Source of the DNA: Cristatella mucedo
Taxonomy: Eukaryota > Bryozoa > Phylactolaemata > Cristatellidae
Length of the DNA: 64,000 nucleotides
Assembly (NCBI GenBank): GCA_009760855.2
Contig: WPIO01000010.1
Location: 6,747,501-6,811,500, forward strand
Reading direction: 5' to 3'
Shown: positions 31,791 through 44,689 of the stretch, piece by piece
Position numbering within the stretch: position 1 is the first letter of the stretch
Layout of the letters: every line of letters begins with the position of its first letter
Notes under the pieces: model-generated
What the model saw: only the letters and a program-made list of their open reading frames with translations
What the model was told of the DNA's origin: nothing
Database searches by the model: none
Position numbers and translations under genes: made by a program

Positions 31791-34590
31791 ATGAAGAATG
31801 ACGCGACCGTGTAAACGCGCTTTGAGGGCACAATGAGACGATTAAGCCATTCAACGGCTTCGGCTGCAGCTGAGCCTTCGCGGCAGTCGGCCGGCTGGCA
31901 CCAGATCAATAAAGAGCTGCCTACTGTGGCATTCACCCTCGACTCACGAACTCAGTAACGAAGTGCGATCGCCTTACCGCTGCCCTAGTGGCGGGGCTCT
32001 ATTCCACCGAAACGGCTCTATATTGAAAAGCGGAGCTAAGTGCAGCCGCCGCTCGACCAGGAAAGTATAAGAAGCATAGCCTCGCCGGCTGGCGGCAGCG
32101 TCCGTTTCATTTCGGCGCATTCGCGGTCGAGGCAGTGCTGATCAGTGAGCGTGGTAAGCTGCGCTAGCAAGAACCGGCTGCGAGGCGGCGGGTCCAAGAT
32201 GGCGGCACTAGTTCGTCGGAGGTGTCCGCGCGGCGAGAGTTCTCGAGCCCAAAGAGCCGAAGGATATGTATCGCAAATTTAAGCTGACGGTGTACTAGTG
32301 CGCGCGCTAGCTACACCTTTCTTCAGGTTTTCCAGCGACCGCGGACGGCGACTGTCGAAATGCCAAACGGCTTCTTTTTTTTAACCAGCTCCGTTAGATG
32401 GAGCTGGTTGGATGCCACAAGTCCGCTGCCGAAGCTCCCATCCATTCACTGCGTACCGAGGGATCGGGACGTTCGCGATTCGCTAAGCACTTCTGCTGTC
32501 CCGATAGGGCAAAGATTGCAATGCCCCGCGACCATGAGCTACTAGCCTCACAGCAGCTGAGTCTCGATTACGAACGCGATTGTGAGCGCTGCCGCTCAAT
32601 CATAACTGAGAGCCGCTAATGAAATAGCCGCGTTCGACTGAGGCTTTCGAGCAGCGGCGCGAACCGCGATAACTATAGTACGAAAGAGATTATCGTAGGA
32701 CTTACGACCTGACTATTACGTAAGGGCATGACCGCGTGGGCCTGACCGCAGTCACTTTCTCGGAACAACGGTCTGCCCGTGGGCGGATTCAGGGCGCTGA
32801 GCGTGAGTAAACGAGTCTGTCCGCAGTCACGCGCCGTATCAGTCGTGATATGCAGGTCATTGCTTGCGCTTATTTTCCAATACGGCGCTTTTGCTTGAGC
32901 TGCGCACAGAATACCGAGCGCAGTGCGTATTAGCCGTCGGAGCGTTGCGAGCTCCGGGTCTTCGCACGTTGCACGCACTGCTCCGCCGCCTGCACAACAG
33001 AGGATCGCGCGTTGTCATAGCGCCGTCTGCCCCGTCCGCTGCGTCGCTCCGTCGACCGACGGTTGAGGGTGAGGGCGACGCTCTAAACTCAGCGCGCACC
33101 AAGGGAAGCCTCAAACCGCCTGCAGTATAGGAAAGAGTCGTCGAGCGCTCGAACGGAAATTTTGGTTGACGAAGCTTTCGCCAAAAACTAGGAGACGCAT
33201 TTCCACAGGACCAGCTGCTATGAGACGGCGCTACAGTCCTGTAGGGCACTGCCGCAGCCTAAACCATATTGAACTCGCGCGTTTGGTGAATAGTGCTTGT
33301 GGAGTGACGGCGGTAGTTTCCGTCACTACCTGGACAATCCCTCCGAAAGGGCAGGTAAGTTGTCCGGGCACAGCCAGGCGGCAAGTGCTCGGACAGCATC
33401 TGAGGTCACTTTCTTGCCTGTGCTTTCTACGCTCGGTGATTGTGTAAGGCATGAGGAATGCAGCTATTGCCTGAACAACGAATGATTTCATTGAACAAAG
33501 TCCCCAAATTTGACCAACCCAGTCGGTTACCTACGGCTGAATACCTAAAGAGAAGACTTTACCGCAAAACTGGTGGCCTACCTTTAGATTGGGCTTCATT
33601 AGGCATTAGAAAACTCCCGATCCTGGGATGACGCGTGAACATTTCCTCATTGTACACAAACGGAGAACAGTTAATATCAAAGCAATTCAGTCAGTCCTCT
33701 GGGATCTCGGTGAATTTTGTTTTCAATAACATCAGCATAAAGGACTAGCTTTGCCATCGCTAATCATTGCGCCTTCGTCATAAATTCATCTGCCTTATTA
33801 TATCTCGAAGTATGTCAAATAATGAGCCTCTATGTGTGGCGACACAATTAACACCGCCATTGGCTGCACATCTCAATCACGACACAAAGCCAGGTAGCGC
33901 AGCAGAAGCTGTCATTGATGTGGGATAATCCAGCACTCCAAGATACAAAGTGAGCATACGGATAGTGTCCTATTGGTTCGGAGACATCGTGGTGATCAAC
34001 AAGTTTCTGTTCTTAACCTGTAAATGTGCTTGCTTTGACAAGCAGCACAGCCCAGGGCACAGCTCAAAGGCGATACTTCCCGAAAAGGATAAGTGTCACG
34101 AAAAGGTCGCCAAAATGCCGCTTGTAGCACTCAATGGTTACACTGACGCAGTAACGATAAATCCACATAGATATTTACCTGCGGCCTTCAAACTTTAAAT
34201 CGATTTGCACTTGGTAATGTATCATCTCAGCTTGTATTTCAGTCTAGAGTACTCGAAATAGCTGGGGATATTTCTATAATAATTTCTCATTTTAGCTCTC
34301 GCTTGTACGTTGGGTCAAAGCGGAGGATGACACTGACTCAAAAAATGGCTACTTGAGCGTAATAGGGTGCTGCGTGCTCCTGTCAGAAACGGCTCAAAGC
34401 TGCTCTGGCGCGAGGTGGGCGACGGAGTGGCGCATTTTCTACATCTCACCTCACGAATCGCTCTCAACGTGCCCACGCTGGCGCGACGAATAGCAAAGAC
34501 GATCGTCATCTGGAGACAACTCGAATCAGCAACTACAGTACAAGCAGCCACGAATGAAAACTGGAAAAGGTCGTATAGTCACCACGAGAA

Positions 34591-34593
<3 letters not shown>
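31791..34593. other. Unassigned, GC-richer 31960-33150
   Basis: No gene recognised. A 27-codon frame starts at CCAAGATGGCGGC (ATG 32199) and stops at 32282. Several 60-130 codon frames on both strands at 32360-33500 have arbitrary composition. 33500-34590 is AT-rich with nothing recognised. Confidence 0.3.
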
Positions 34594-34675
<82 letters not shown>

Positions 34676-34680
34676 TATAT
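34594..34680. repeat. (TA)n microsatellite
   Basis: 87 bases, one C interruption at 34670, directly followed by an AG tract. Confidence 0.95.
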
Positions 34681-34730
34681 AGAGAGAGAGAGAGAGAGGG
34701 AGAGAGAGAGGGAGAGAGAGAGAGAGAGAC
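34680..34730. repeat. (AG)n microsatellite
   Basis: AG dinucleotides with three GGG interruptions. Confidence 0.95.
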
Positions 34731-36776
34731 AGGACGCTTTTGAGCCACCTGACCATTGCTCTCAGCACTGTCACGGAGATCTGGCTCGTCATGGCGGCTG
34801 CCGCTATATCAGCTTTGCTTAGTGCTTTTGCTGTGGCGATCGTTACCCGACTTTGCAGTCATCCAATGAGATGTAAGCATTAGTTCAAGTTTATTTGAGA
34901 TCTCACATTTAGTGGCTCGTGCTATGAAAATAAAATGGCAGGAAATCCCCGTAGAACATCGGTTCAGGCGTTAAGACTGAATCATTCTCCAATAGATCGG
35001 TAAGATCTTAATGAAAACATTTACTATCATAAAACATACCGATTATGAACAATAGGTGAGTAATTAGAAACTGCTTCTTCGAGTTGTTCTCCATGCTTCC
35101 GATAATAATACTTGTGTCTGCTGGCAAAATAAATAATTGTAAGCAATAGACAAATGCATGATTAGCAAATATTTCCCCAACGGGCTAATATCCATCCAGT
35201 TGCCCTTAAGCATAACTTCTAAGCTTAAATGTGCATGAACAGCTGAAAATTGAAATAATTACATTGGCAAAGTGTCTTCAGGGAACTAGATTTATTTTCA
35301 CTAGATGTATTCCATTGGCCACAAAGGAAGCACGTCTACTAATCAGCGACAATAGCAAGTGCTACAATAGCACGCATAAGAATGCAGAGAATAATGCACA
35401 CGGACTGACCAAATACAGTGAGGAACATGACACGTGAGGTTGTAGCGCAGTTTTAAATACTAAGTCGGAATTAAATCTCGATCTGTATTACTTTTGCAAA
35501 CTGAAGGCATTGCCTTATTAGGAGTTGAGATCATGAATAGGCGCTGAAAAGCGACCGGAGTCAGGGGAACCGGTGATCAGACGAGAGAGCTGGATGAGTA
35601 AGCATTTCAGATAAGATAGTCTCATTAATGCATAGAAGTGCCTTAAAGGATAGGCACAGCCTTGAACTCGATGTGCTGCTTGAGTGAAAATTAATGCAGA
35701 TTGTGACCACTGGCATACTTTGAGCGGCTATAGCAGCGTGGAGACTTGAACCTCTTTCGTTCGTCTGCTAGAGAGAAAGCAGAGGAAAAAGAAGATGCGA
35801 AAGACGCGCTGCCGTATTCACAGATCTGTACTCGCCTAGAGTACGCCTGACATCCAACTCAACTTGACCTTGACCTTTTCAAGCAATCGTCGATCTTTTG
35901 CACGCCCACGACCATGCCCTTGTATTGGAACGATGCAGCGTGGGAGCATTAAATTGAACTACGCATATTGTACGACTTAAGTAGTCTGGTGCTGCAGCTG
36001 GATCCTTGCTGGAGTGACAAAGATGGCGGCTTAGCTTTCCGCCCGTCATTTTAACACATCGTCGACGACAAGTGGCAACCAAGCGACCAGCACAATCGGT
36101 GATGTCAGCCGCACTAGAAATAAGCTTTGAATTGCGGGCTTCAATCTCTAAAAACTTAAAGTGATACATCTCAGTCCAATCGGGCTCTGCAACACATTGG
36201 TGTGCTTCCTCTCCAATTCCCTTTACGCTTCATTTCGCTTCCTTCAGACACGAAGGCTTGGTCAGTTCTAAATTGCCTCGCTACCTTTGCACCACTTCAC
36301 ACTGGTCCTAGCATAAACCGGATGGTAGGGTATACTGTAAGCGGCCTACCGCAACAAGAAGTTACTCGCTGTTTGGACTATTTATCCTTATTTGTATTAT
36401 AACTAATGTCTTTATTCACAATGGAAATCGCTAAAAATGAACTAAGCGTACTCAAACAGAGGCGAGGGCAAGCTATCAATGAACGTGAACGCACACTTAA
36501 AGAGTGCGTACATTACTTTAACCGATTCAAGTACTCGTACCCTTACAAAAGCTTCTCCTTAGAAGCGCATACAAGTGAATAAAAAAACCGTCTCAGTATG
36601 CAAAATCAAGCAAATGAATTGCGATCACACTTTGAGATTTCTCTGTCGAGCAGTGACGACGTTTCCCGAAGAGATAGTGGTAATGAGCTCCTGAAATACC
36701 AAACGGAGAAAACCCAAATGGGTACTTCCGACCATTCGAAGGCGGGTCGAAGGGCCCCGCCAGCGCGTGTGTGCTC
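34731..36776. other. Unassigned intergenic DNA
   Basis: No recognisable exon or repeat. An AAAGATGGCGGC motif lies at 36019-36030. Confidence 0.3.
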
Positions 36777-37155
<379 letters not shown>

Positions 37156-37365
37156 TCTCTTTGTAGGATGTATCCCCATAGGGATGCCGCAAACACGATG
37201 ACGAGCTTCGCTTTGCCTTCGCCTAAATCGTAAGTGTTGGTGATAATGCCGTTGAATGCGTACAAATCGAATGCTCAATCAATACTGTAATGGCACAGCG
37301 GCCGCTAGGCCGCGGGCGGCTCAATTGCATTGTAGCGTTTCGAAACTAAGTCTGCTGTCTACCCT

Positions 37366-37436
37366 AAGTCGTAGTCTAGTCTAGTCTAGTCTAGCCTAGT
37401 AGTCGTAGTCGTAGTCTATTCGTAGTCTGTAGCCTA
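37366..37436. repeat. (TAGTC)n / (GTAGTC)n short tandem repeat
   Basis: GTCTAGTCTAGTCTAGTCTAG followed by GTCGTAGTCGTAGTC. Confidence 0.85.
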
Positions 37437-37719
37437 CTAAGTCTACTCGGACGGTCCAGCTCCAGCACGTGGCCAAACGTTCTGCGGGCTACTATGGCTT
37501 GGCTTACCCGCTAGAAATCGGCAAGCACGGCGAAGGCTCAGCAGACACAGCTAGCTGTTGGGCGCTAGTAGCCCATCCCTCTCTCCCCACCGGCAACGAA
37601 GCCACTACACCCCGACGACCACGTTTCCAGAGATTATCTGCTCCGCCCCAGTCGGTCGAGTTGCCCTTGGCCCAATCATTATTTACCTGCGGTCGCGAAT
37701 CGCATCCGAATGCCGGGTA

Positions 37720-37757
37720 ATAATAACAATAATAATGCACTTGATAAAGCGGGTAGA
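37720..37757 (-). mobile_element. LINE-A tail remnant
   Basis: AATAATAACAATAATAATGC then ACTTGATAAAGCG; only the last bases of the family 3' end. Confidence 0.5.
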
Positions 37758-38550
37758 CTTCTCCGCTTTGCGGCGCCTCTACAGTTAAGTCGTGCACGGG
37801 TAAGCCAGCTATCCGACGGGGGGGCGTCTCTCAAGATCCTCGCGCAGCAAACGGTGGCGTGCTAAATCAGCCAGATTATGACTGCTGAAAAAATACGTTA
37901 AATGAGATAATTCATGGTTAGGCAGCATGAAAAGAGAAGCCTTTCATTAACAGGCAGTCGGATGTGCCTCAGCAGCTGGCCTGAGTTGCTCTTTGCACTT
38001 TAACCGGTACGAGATTTTAATACGCCAAGACTGCTGTCGGACGCCCGCTATCCTTCCCCGCAGTCGAATAGACCTGTATGCGCCGCGGAAATGGACTCGC
38101 TATCTAAAAAGGTACGGGTGCTCTTCGCGGCTGCCGCATTCCAGCACCGTCGGCATATTAGCGTGCATCGGTGCTGCGCCTGTGAGTCGCTAGCCGCGAC
38201 TCCAAGGGCCAGAGAGCTATTCTAAGCTCCGCCGGCATTAGTCGCGCGTCGCCTCGAACCTTCGCTGCGCTTGCGGCCGAGATCTGTCTGAAAGTGGAAG
38301 CCACCGCACTCTGCGCGTAAACTACTGCTTCACGCATCCCGCGGCGATGAGTCGCCTCGCCCGTCCCGCGCCGGAAAAAATGGTTGAAGAGAGCGCGCTA
38401 CCGGGCGTTCGACTCAAGCCGCGCCATCCTCGGCGCTCCGCGGCTGGATGGGGCCGCGCGGCGAACCCCACTAGCTTGGGCAGCCCTCGGGCGGTACCAG
38501 TTTTCGCGCGCGTCGCGTGGCCGACTGTAGGGTAAGAACTGGACTCGCGA

Positions 38551-38601
<51 letters not shown>

Positions 38602-38625
38602 CGCCGCCGCCGCCGCCGCCGCCGC
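38551..38625. repeat. (GCC)25 trinucleotide repeat
   Basis: 75 bases of CGC/GCC with one T interruption at about 38601. Confidence 0.95.
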
Positions 38626-39267
38626 AGATCCGCCGCCGCGGCCTCGCGACGTGCAAGATTCTTCGAGGTATAGAACTTTGCAGGTGGCTCGCTCGCTCGC
38701 TCGCTACCGCGATCGCTTGCCAGGCTCTCTCTCTCTCTCTCTAGCGGCACCCAAGCTGCACTTCTCGATCAGCACGCGTGCGGTGGCGGCGTGCGACTTA
38801 GTATTGCCGACGTCGCCGGCCGCTTTGGGCCGTGCGAAACTCTTGCGAAGCTCTGCCGCCGGGCTCCAGCGAGGACGCGCGCGCACTGCCGAATCGCCTG
38901 AGGTCGATCTCGCCCGTCGCACGGACGAGGCCGTCACCTCCTTTCTCCGGCGGCCATGCGACGCACTCATCGTCGTCGTTCGGCGTTCAGGGCTCGGCGT
39001 TGTATTGGCTCGCCCCGCGCCAGGCACTCGCCTTTGGAGGATACCTCAGCGGCTACTGCTAACGGCTTGGAGGCGGCGGCGGCGGGGGGGGGGCACGCAT
39101 CTATTTAGGAATCGCTGTGCTTTGGCAGGAAGCGCTTAGCACTCGGGTGGGATGACGCTAGCGCCGGGCGTGCGAATAAACAGAGGCGCCGTAATTGCTA
39201 GCATCCGCGTCTAAGTTTACGGACCTCGATAGCTCCCGGCGGCAGCACGGTACAGAAAAGTGCCCGT

Positions 39268-39309
39268 CTGCTGCTGCTGTGCTGCTGCTGTGCTGCTGCT
39301 GTGCTGCTG
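39268..39309. repeat. 11-bp tandem repeat CTGCTGCTGTG
   Basis: Nearly four units. Confidence 0.85.
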
Positions 39310-39572
39310 ATCTGCGGAGGCAGCAGAGAGAGACCACTCGCAATCGCTCAATGCTCCGGCTGTCGGGCGTCTGCAAGGGCACGACGCGCGAGCCGAGTGG
39401 CGCGTTCAGAGAGCGCGCGGCCCTCGCTCGCTCAGAAAGCACGTAAAGCGACCGCTCGCATCCGTCGCTGCGCCGCCTTTGCCGGCGCAGCGACGCAAGA
39501 GCTGGTGCGCATCGGTGCGCTCGCGTACTTGCCCAAACCGGCTCTCGAAGCGCACACGTTGGCTTCGGCTGC

Positions 39573-39596
39573 ACGCACGCACGCACGCACGCGCTC
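39573..39596. repeat. (ACGC)n microsatellite
   Basis: GCACGCACGCACGCACGCAC; short, in the CpG-rich block. Confidence 0.85.
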
Positions 39597-40607
39597 GCAT
39601 ACACAAACGCGCGCACACATACCACACACCAGGTGACGGAAACGTAGGACAGGAGGCGAGCGCGACCTGCGGCTGCATCTGCCGCAGGCCTTACTCGTGG
39701 GTCTCCGACTGCAGGGCCGCGACGGCAGACATTCTGGGTCGCCAAGATGCCATTCCAGAGAGGAAGACCGGCGCGTTGTTTAGTTGCTGAAATGATAATA
39801 ACCATAATCATTATTACTGTAGCAACGACAGTAGCGATAAGGTGGTGACACTGGTGCAGGGAACTGGCTGCACGGAGGCGGCATTCTTTGCAGGAACTCC
39901 CTTATAGAGGGGCACGCGGATGCTGACTGAGCTGGTCGCGGGGGTCTTCGCGCCGCGCGCCAGGCGAGCGCTCCCCTGCGCTCTCACCGAGCGAGCCGAG
40001 CTCGTCGCGCTCTGTCTCTTGCTGAGTCGTTCGGCCGCGCGCTCGCTCTCGTCGAGAGCAAGCCGCGCGGCGAGCCAGCTCACTGGCTTCTTCTCTTCGT
40101 GGCAACGAGTCCGGGCGCGCGCGCTCGCGCCCGCTTCTGCTCGACGCGAAGCAGCCGCCGACAAGAGCGCTGCCGGCAGAGGGGGCGGCGCGGCGGCAGG
40201 CGCCCGGACTTCCGTCCGCACTCGCTGCGGCTGGCGGCGGCGGTGAGCAGCGAGCGGGCGCTCGCGCTCGGTCGGCGGAAGCGGACGACGCGAGCTTGTT
40301 TGCCGTGCGTCAGAGCGCCGAGCCGCTCCAAGCAGCCGCTTGGCGGCTAATGGATGGCAGTCGCTTCCGCCGACGCCCTGCGGGACTCTGCTGTCCAGGT
40401 CACTCCGGAAGACGCTCGTCGACTGAGGGTGCGCTCCCGCTAGCGCTTCTTAAGCCACGGCGGTAGAAAAATGCGACGGCCTCTCTGGAGGAACGAGGAA
40501 AACGCAAGCCTCTTGCGTTAGCTGGTTCTAGCCCGTGGGTGATGTACTCAGCGACTTTGGTGAGTCGTGCGCGTCGATACCTCGGTGACTCCAGTAATTC
40601 GGTGACC

Positions 40608-40797
40608 CGCGATGGCACACTAGGTCAGGCGGTTTGCTTTTCACAACCTCGGTCTCGCGGTCTCGGGTTCAGATCCCGCTATAGGCGATCCAATCCTTTA
40701 TTTATTGCCGCTGCAAGCGGTAGTGATAGCAGTAAAGGCTCTTCTGCCGCTATACGAAAGGAGGTTTTTGAATCAGCTAGTATTTATTTATTTTATC
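40608..40797 (+). mobile_element. SINE1 copy
   Basis: GATGGCACACTAGGTCAGGC head, B-box-like GGGTTCAGATCCC, family body and a GAATCAGCTAGTATTTATTT end. Confidence 0.75.
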
Positions 40798-40798
40798 T

Positions 40799-40937
40799 GT
40801 TCGCTCTTAACTCCCCAGGTCGTCGGTTTGAGTCATGCAGAAGCAGGCATTCCTGTATTGCCTGCTGAAAGAGCAGCTATAGTCGCCGTGGCTCTCCTGC
40901 CGCCATATAAACGAGTCTGTCGGATCAGCTGGCCTTT
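40799..40937 (+). mobile_element. SINE1 copy, diverged, tandem to the previous one
   Basis: CGCTCTTAACTCCCCAGGTCG, TCGGTTTGAGTC at the B box, GTCGCCGTGGCTCTCCTGCCG and a TCGGATCAGCTGGCC end. Same family and orientation, head-to-tail with 40608-40797. Confidence 0.6.
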
Positions 40938-41462
40938 ACTTGTTTTATATTCGTCGCCGCAGAGCTCTTTGACCTCTTATGAAAACGATCATGCCTCGTT
41001 TTGGGAAAGAATTAAGCTCCGCCCGAAAGCCATCGCTTGAAGCCGCGCGGGTCCTTCTACAACTGAATGCGCTCTCGAATTCAGAGAGCTCGACGCTACC
41101 TGCAAAGCTTCGCTATCTACATCCCGGCCTGTCTATTACGACGCTGGAAGCTAATCTCTAGAAGAGTATCACATAGCTGTCCGCAGCCGGAAGCTCGCCG
41201 CCCCTTAGGCGGGTTAAGTGGCCACTCACTCTGATCAATTCCTGTGTTTGCGAGCTCGATGCTTCGCGCGGGGCAGGAGGAGGATCGGAACCCTATATTC
41301 CTCTATATGACAGCCCCTCCCTGGGAGTCCTGTAGCTACCCGGGAGGGCTACCGGGTGTCCAGGGAGAGACTTGGCGCATTCGGCAAATCAGAGCCGCAC
41401 ATCGCAGTTGGATTGTCGCAGCAGGATCGGATAAAGCCCCGTTGTTCCCAGTCTAATGCTTT
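40938..41462. other. Unassigned intergenic DNA
   Basis: A GC-rich CCCTCCCTGG...CCCGGGAGGG partial inverted repeat at about 41308-41352. No gene recognised. Confidence 0.3.
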
Positions 41463-41652
41463 CAAAAAAAACAAAAAAAAATACCAGCTGATTTAACAGC
41501 CTCTTTTTGTATAGCGACAGAAGAGCCTTTACGGCTATCACCACCGCTTGCAGTGACGATAAAGGATCGCCCACCACAGGATTCGAAACCACGACCTCGA
41601 AGCCGAGGTCTTGAAAAGCAACCGCCTTACCTAATGAGCCATTACGGCTCAC
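41463..41652 (-). mobile_element. SINE1 copy, well preserved
   Basis: An A-run at the 3' end (41463-41480), CAGCTGATTTAACAGCCTC, GTATAGCGACAGAAGAGCC, a B-box region (GATTCGAAACC on plus, one extra A) and an A box GTAAGG...CTCATTACG. Probably among the younger copies. Confidence 0.78.
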
Positions 41653-41944
41653 CAATGGGGCTGCTGTCCCATTATGAGATTGTCCGGTATGGTCGGAGCG
41701 TTTTATAAGAATCGACTGCAGACACGTAGTTTACGCAAAGAGTTTGTGAGGTCATGAGGCTGAGAAGTTCGTTTGCCGCCTGAAAACGACGGCAGTAGGC
41801 GGATTCGACTGCGCTGATCCTGTGAACGCAGTAGTTTCATGTAAAACTGCCCGCAGAAAAATATTTTCGCCAATACTTCAGTACCGATGAGTGAAAACAG
41901 ATATTTTACAAAACTATGTTTACAGTAAGATTCTCTTAAAGTGT

Positions 41945-42074
41945 GTCCGCACTTCACGATCCAGAGGTCGTGGTTCGAGTGCTACGTCAGGAAGTTATAT
42001 ATTGCTTGCTGCAAGTAGGTTAACAACCACTAAGCCCTTTCCGGCGGTATATAAATGACGCTGCTTGATAAGTA
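41945..42074 (+). mobile_element. SINE1 copy, degraded
   Basis: CACTTCACGATCCAGAGGTCG, TGGTTCGAGTGC at the B box, then TTGCTTGCTGCAAGTAGG and CCTTTCCGGCGGTATATAAA. Head truncated. Confidence 0.55.
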
Positions 42075-43505
42075 GTCTTAACTTTATCTGCACCATACTT
42101 CTGCATTAAATCAGAATTCGATCATTAATAAGGCGTAAGACTGAGGCGCAAGTTAAACTTTCCGCCGACTTCGGCGTAATGATAGGTGGCGGGCAGCCTG
42201 ATGAACTCCATGTTTTAAATCGTTAATCCTGGGACCGCAATCTTCAACGGTGGTTTTGATGCCTACGCAAGCAGACGAAAGGTTACGATGCCTACAGCTA
42301 ACTGCTCACCTCTTCGTTAGGCTTATTTCGGCCTTAGGGAGGTAACGGAGCCGCTATTGATTTTCTAGCGTTGGACTTGCAACGCAGCAGTCGCTTCTTG
42401 TAGTGTCCTGCCATGTGGTGGCTTCAAAACGTGCGATTCAATGTGGCGAGCAAGTGCGCACGCAAGATTTCTGCATATTTCGACCTATTTCCCGGCTTGA
42501 GTAAAAGCAAGCCTAGTCTGCTGCAGGCTGCGAGACTTCAGGAGCGTGAATGAGTTAACAGGAATTATCGATTTCGTTTTTATGTCTAGCACATGGGAAC
42601 CTCGATGGGATCATGTGAAGCTTGCAATCTCTAGCACGGTACCGTGCCATTGTTGCTAGAAAGTTAAGCCGCGCTCAGCGATGTGCATGTCCACGTTCCG
42701 CTTGGGTCTAGCTTACTCACACAGCTATACGCCTTAAGGTTATTGCACTAGCATGAAGCCAGAACCAACGTTGAGCGCCGCTTACCGGTCTCAATGGGCC
42801 ATAAATTGCAAGCGACATTAAGCAGCCGCACTCAGTTCTGATGATTGCCTGCGTATTGCAATTCGCTTTGCTTACAATGCAATTAGGCCTCCAGTGATCG
42901 AAACAGTGGCGCTCGCGCTGCAGTGAAGAGCTCGAGGGAAAAGCCTCTTGCGATTTCTGGCGCTGCAGTTGCGACCTTGACTTTGAGCACAGGTTACAGA
43001 CTCTATATAGACCAGCTGGTCTGATTTAAGATCGCAGCTAGAACGTAGATGCACTTCTCAGTAGCGGATGCTCCCCGCTCTTTGCAAGTTTTGATGCGGA
43101 ACACGGAATTCCTCGCTAAGTGCAGGATTTTATTTGTCTGTCTGGCAACTAGCAGAGCATGGGAAAACGTGAGTCTTCTATGGCTGCTTACGCAGCGGTC
43201 TGCTGAAGTTAGAGGATTGAGTTGCCTGGATACGCGTTACACCGGTCGTCGGGCACATTTCGGCACCCATTGAGAAGGCGCAATGAGAGCGAATCTTTTT
43301 TTTGACGATCAATCGCCACTGCATGCTGCTAGGTACTTTGCCGTTCGACTTTCAAACGGAGAGGTGCGTCTCTTCCAAGACCTTGGTTCCACCGGAAACT
43401 GAAAGGCGTGTACTTGCTCTCCTAGCCACCCGCTGGCTTTCCGCATTTATGCGTCGACGCACATACATAGTGAGAAGCCCTCGTAAAGGTGCGGAGCACT
43501 TTGCT
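42075..43505. other. Unassigned intergenic DNA
   Basis: No recognisable gene or repeat; short frames only. Confidence 0.3.
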
Positions 43506-44097
43506 AGTTTGGTCGTTTGGTAGTTTGGTAGTTTGGTAGTTTGGTAGCTTGGTAGCTTGGTAGCTTGGTAGCTTGGTAGCTTGGTAGCTTGGTAGCTTGG
43601 TAGCTTGGTAGCTTGGTAGCTTGGTAGCTTGGTAGCTTGGTAGCTTGGTAGCTTGGTAGCTTGGTAGCTTGGTAGCTTGGTAGCTTGGTAGCTTGGTAGC
43701 TTGGTAGCTTGGTAGCTTGGTAGCTTGGTAGCTTGGTAGCTTGGTAGCTTGGTAGCTTGGTAGCTTGGTAGCTTGGTAGCTTGGTAGCTTGGTAGCTTGG
43801 TAGCTTGGTAGCTTGGTAGCTTGGTAGCTTGGTAGCTTGGTAGCTTGGTAGCTTGGTAGCTTGGTAGCTTGGTAGCTTGGTAGCTTGGTAGCTTGGTAGC
43901 TTGGTAGCTTGGTAGCTTGGTAGCTTGGTAGCTTGGTAGCTTGGTAGCTTGGTAGCTTGGTAGCTTGGTAGCTTGGTAGCTTGGTAGCTTGGTAGCTTGG
44001 TAGCTTGGTAGCTTGGTAGCTTGGTAGCTTGGTAGCTTGGTAGCTTGGTAGCTTCGTAGTTTTGTAGTTTGGTAGTTTGGTAGTTTGGTAGTTTTGT
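43506..44097. repeat. Octamer array AGCTTGGT (74 units)
   Basis: 592 bases of 8-base units. The interior 43546-44049 is 63 uninterrupted AGCTTGGT units. Both edges are variant units dominated by AGTTTGGT (five units before, several after), with single-base variants (CGTTTGGT, AGCTTCGT, AGTTTTGT) only at the edges. Confidence 0.97.
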
Positions 44098-44689
44098 AAA
44101 TGCTCCCTTGGTCTTCAGCGTCCTTCGTTACTTAAAGTTTCGACTTTCGGCCATATACGAGTCGGGCCAGAGGTTTTTCTTAGAGTCATCGGTAGAGCTG
44201 CTAGTGCGGCAGCATTTCCCTGAGCCCAAGCGTGGCGGGAGGCGGAGGCGGCATGCTCTGGCCTCCCGCCACCGCTTCCTCCTCTTCCTCCTCGTCCTCC
44301 TCGTCCTCCTCTTCGTCCTCGTCCTCCTCCTCGTCCTCCTCGTCCTCCTCGTCCTCCTCGTCCTCCTCTTCGTCCTCGTCCTCCTCCTCTTCCTCCTCGT
44401 CCTCCTCCTTCTCCTCTTCAGTTTTCTCCTCCTCCTTCTTCTTTTTTGGTGCTCTGTGGCTCTGCAGCCAGAGGAAAAGCAGCCTCGGCATCTTCGCGTA
44501 CAACCAAATATGTCATGCATGGCTATGCGTTAATGCTCATTGAGGTCGATTGTCCATTGATGACATTCAATGCCAACAGGTATGTATATCAGCTCTAAAG
44601 CAGATGAAAAGACGTGGGCGGCTCAAGCATGCATCCTATCGTCAGTGTGTCAAGCATTGGCTTCAGTTAAGCAAATATACTGGCCGACT
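44098..44689. other. Unassigned DNA with an imperfect TCC/TCG tract
   Basis: 44265-44455 is an imperfect (TCCTCG)n-type tract. On the minus strand it would encode poly-Glu/Asp, but in the other frames it is poly-Ser or poly-Leu/Val, so coding cannot be argued from the frame. Confidence 0.5.

Larger units (their letters stand above)
37156..38340. other. Unassigned; includes TAGTC repeats and a LINE-A tail
   Basis: Beyond the two small repeats listed separately, nothing is recognised. Confidence 0.3.
38340..40450. promoter_or_regulatory. CpG-island-like segment without an assigned gene
   Basis: A strongly GC- and CpG-rich 2.1-kb block in moderate-GC surroundings, comparable to the island that holds the gene at 53613. 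It contains GCC(25), an 11-base CTGCTGCTGTG repeat and an ACGC tract. Open frames on both strands are Arg/Ala-rich and overlap one another, typical of GC-rich non-coding DNA. A promoter with a short first exon is plausible; donor-like GTAG|GGTAAG sits at 38528-38535. Not proven. Confidence 0.4.

Noticed and set aside
32673-33249. Minus and plus frames of 86-130 codons
   Set aside because: No motif, arbitrary composition and mutual overlap.
39158-40331. Long frames on both strands of the CpG-rich block
   Set aside because: Mutually overlapping, Arg/Ala-rich and motif-free, as expected in GC-rich non-coding DNA.
41308-41352. CCCTCCCTGG / CCCGGGAGGG hairpin
   Set aside because: Short, imperfect stem in GC-rich DNA; not notable.
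43506-44097. CRISPR array
   Set aside because: An uninterrupted octamer tandem array with no spacers, in a eukaryotic genome.
44201-44533. Poly-Glu/Asp (minus) or poly-Ser (plus) frames
   Set aside because: Imperfect TCC/TCG tract read in several frames; no flanking coding signal.
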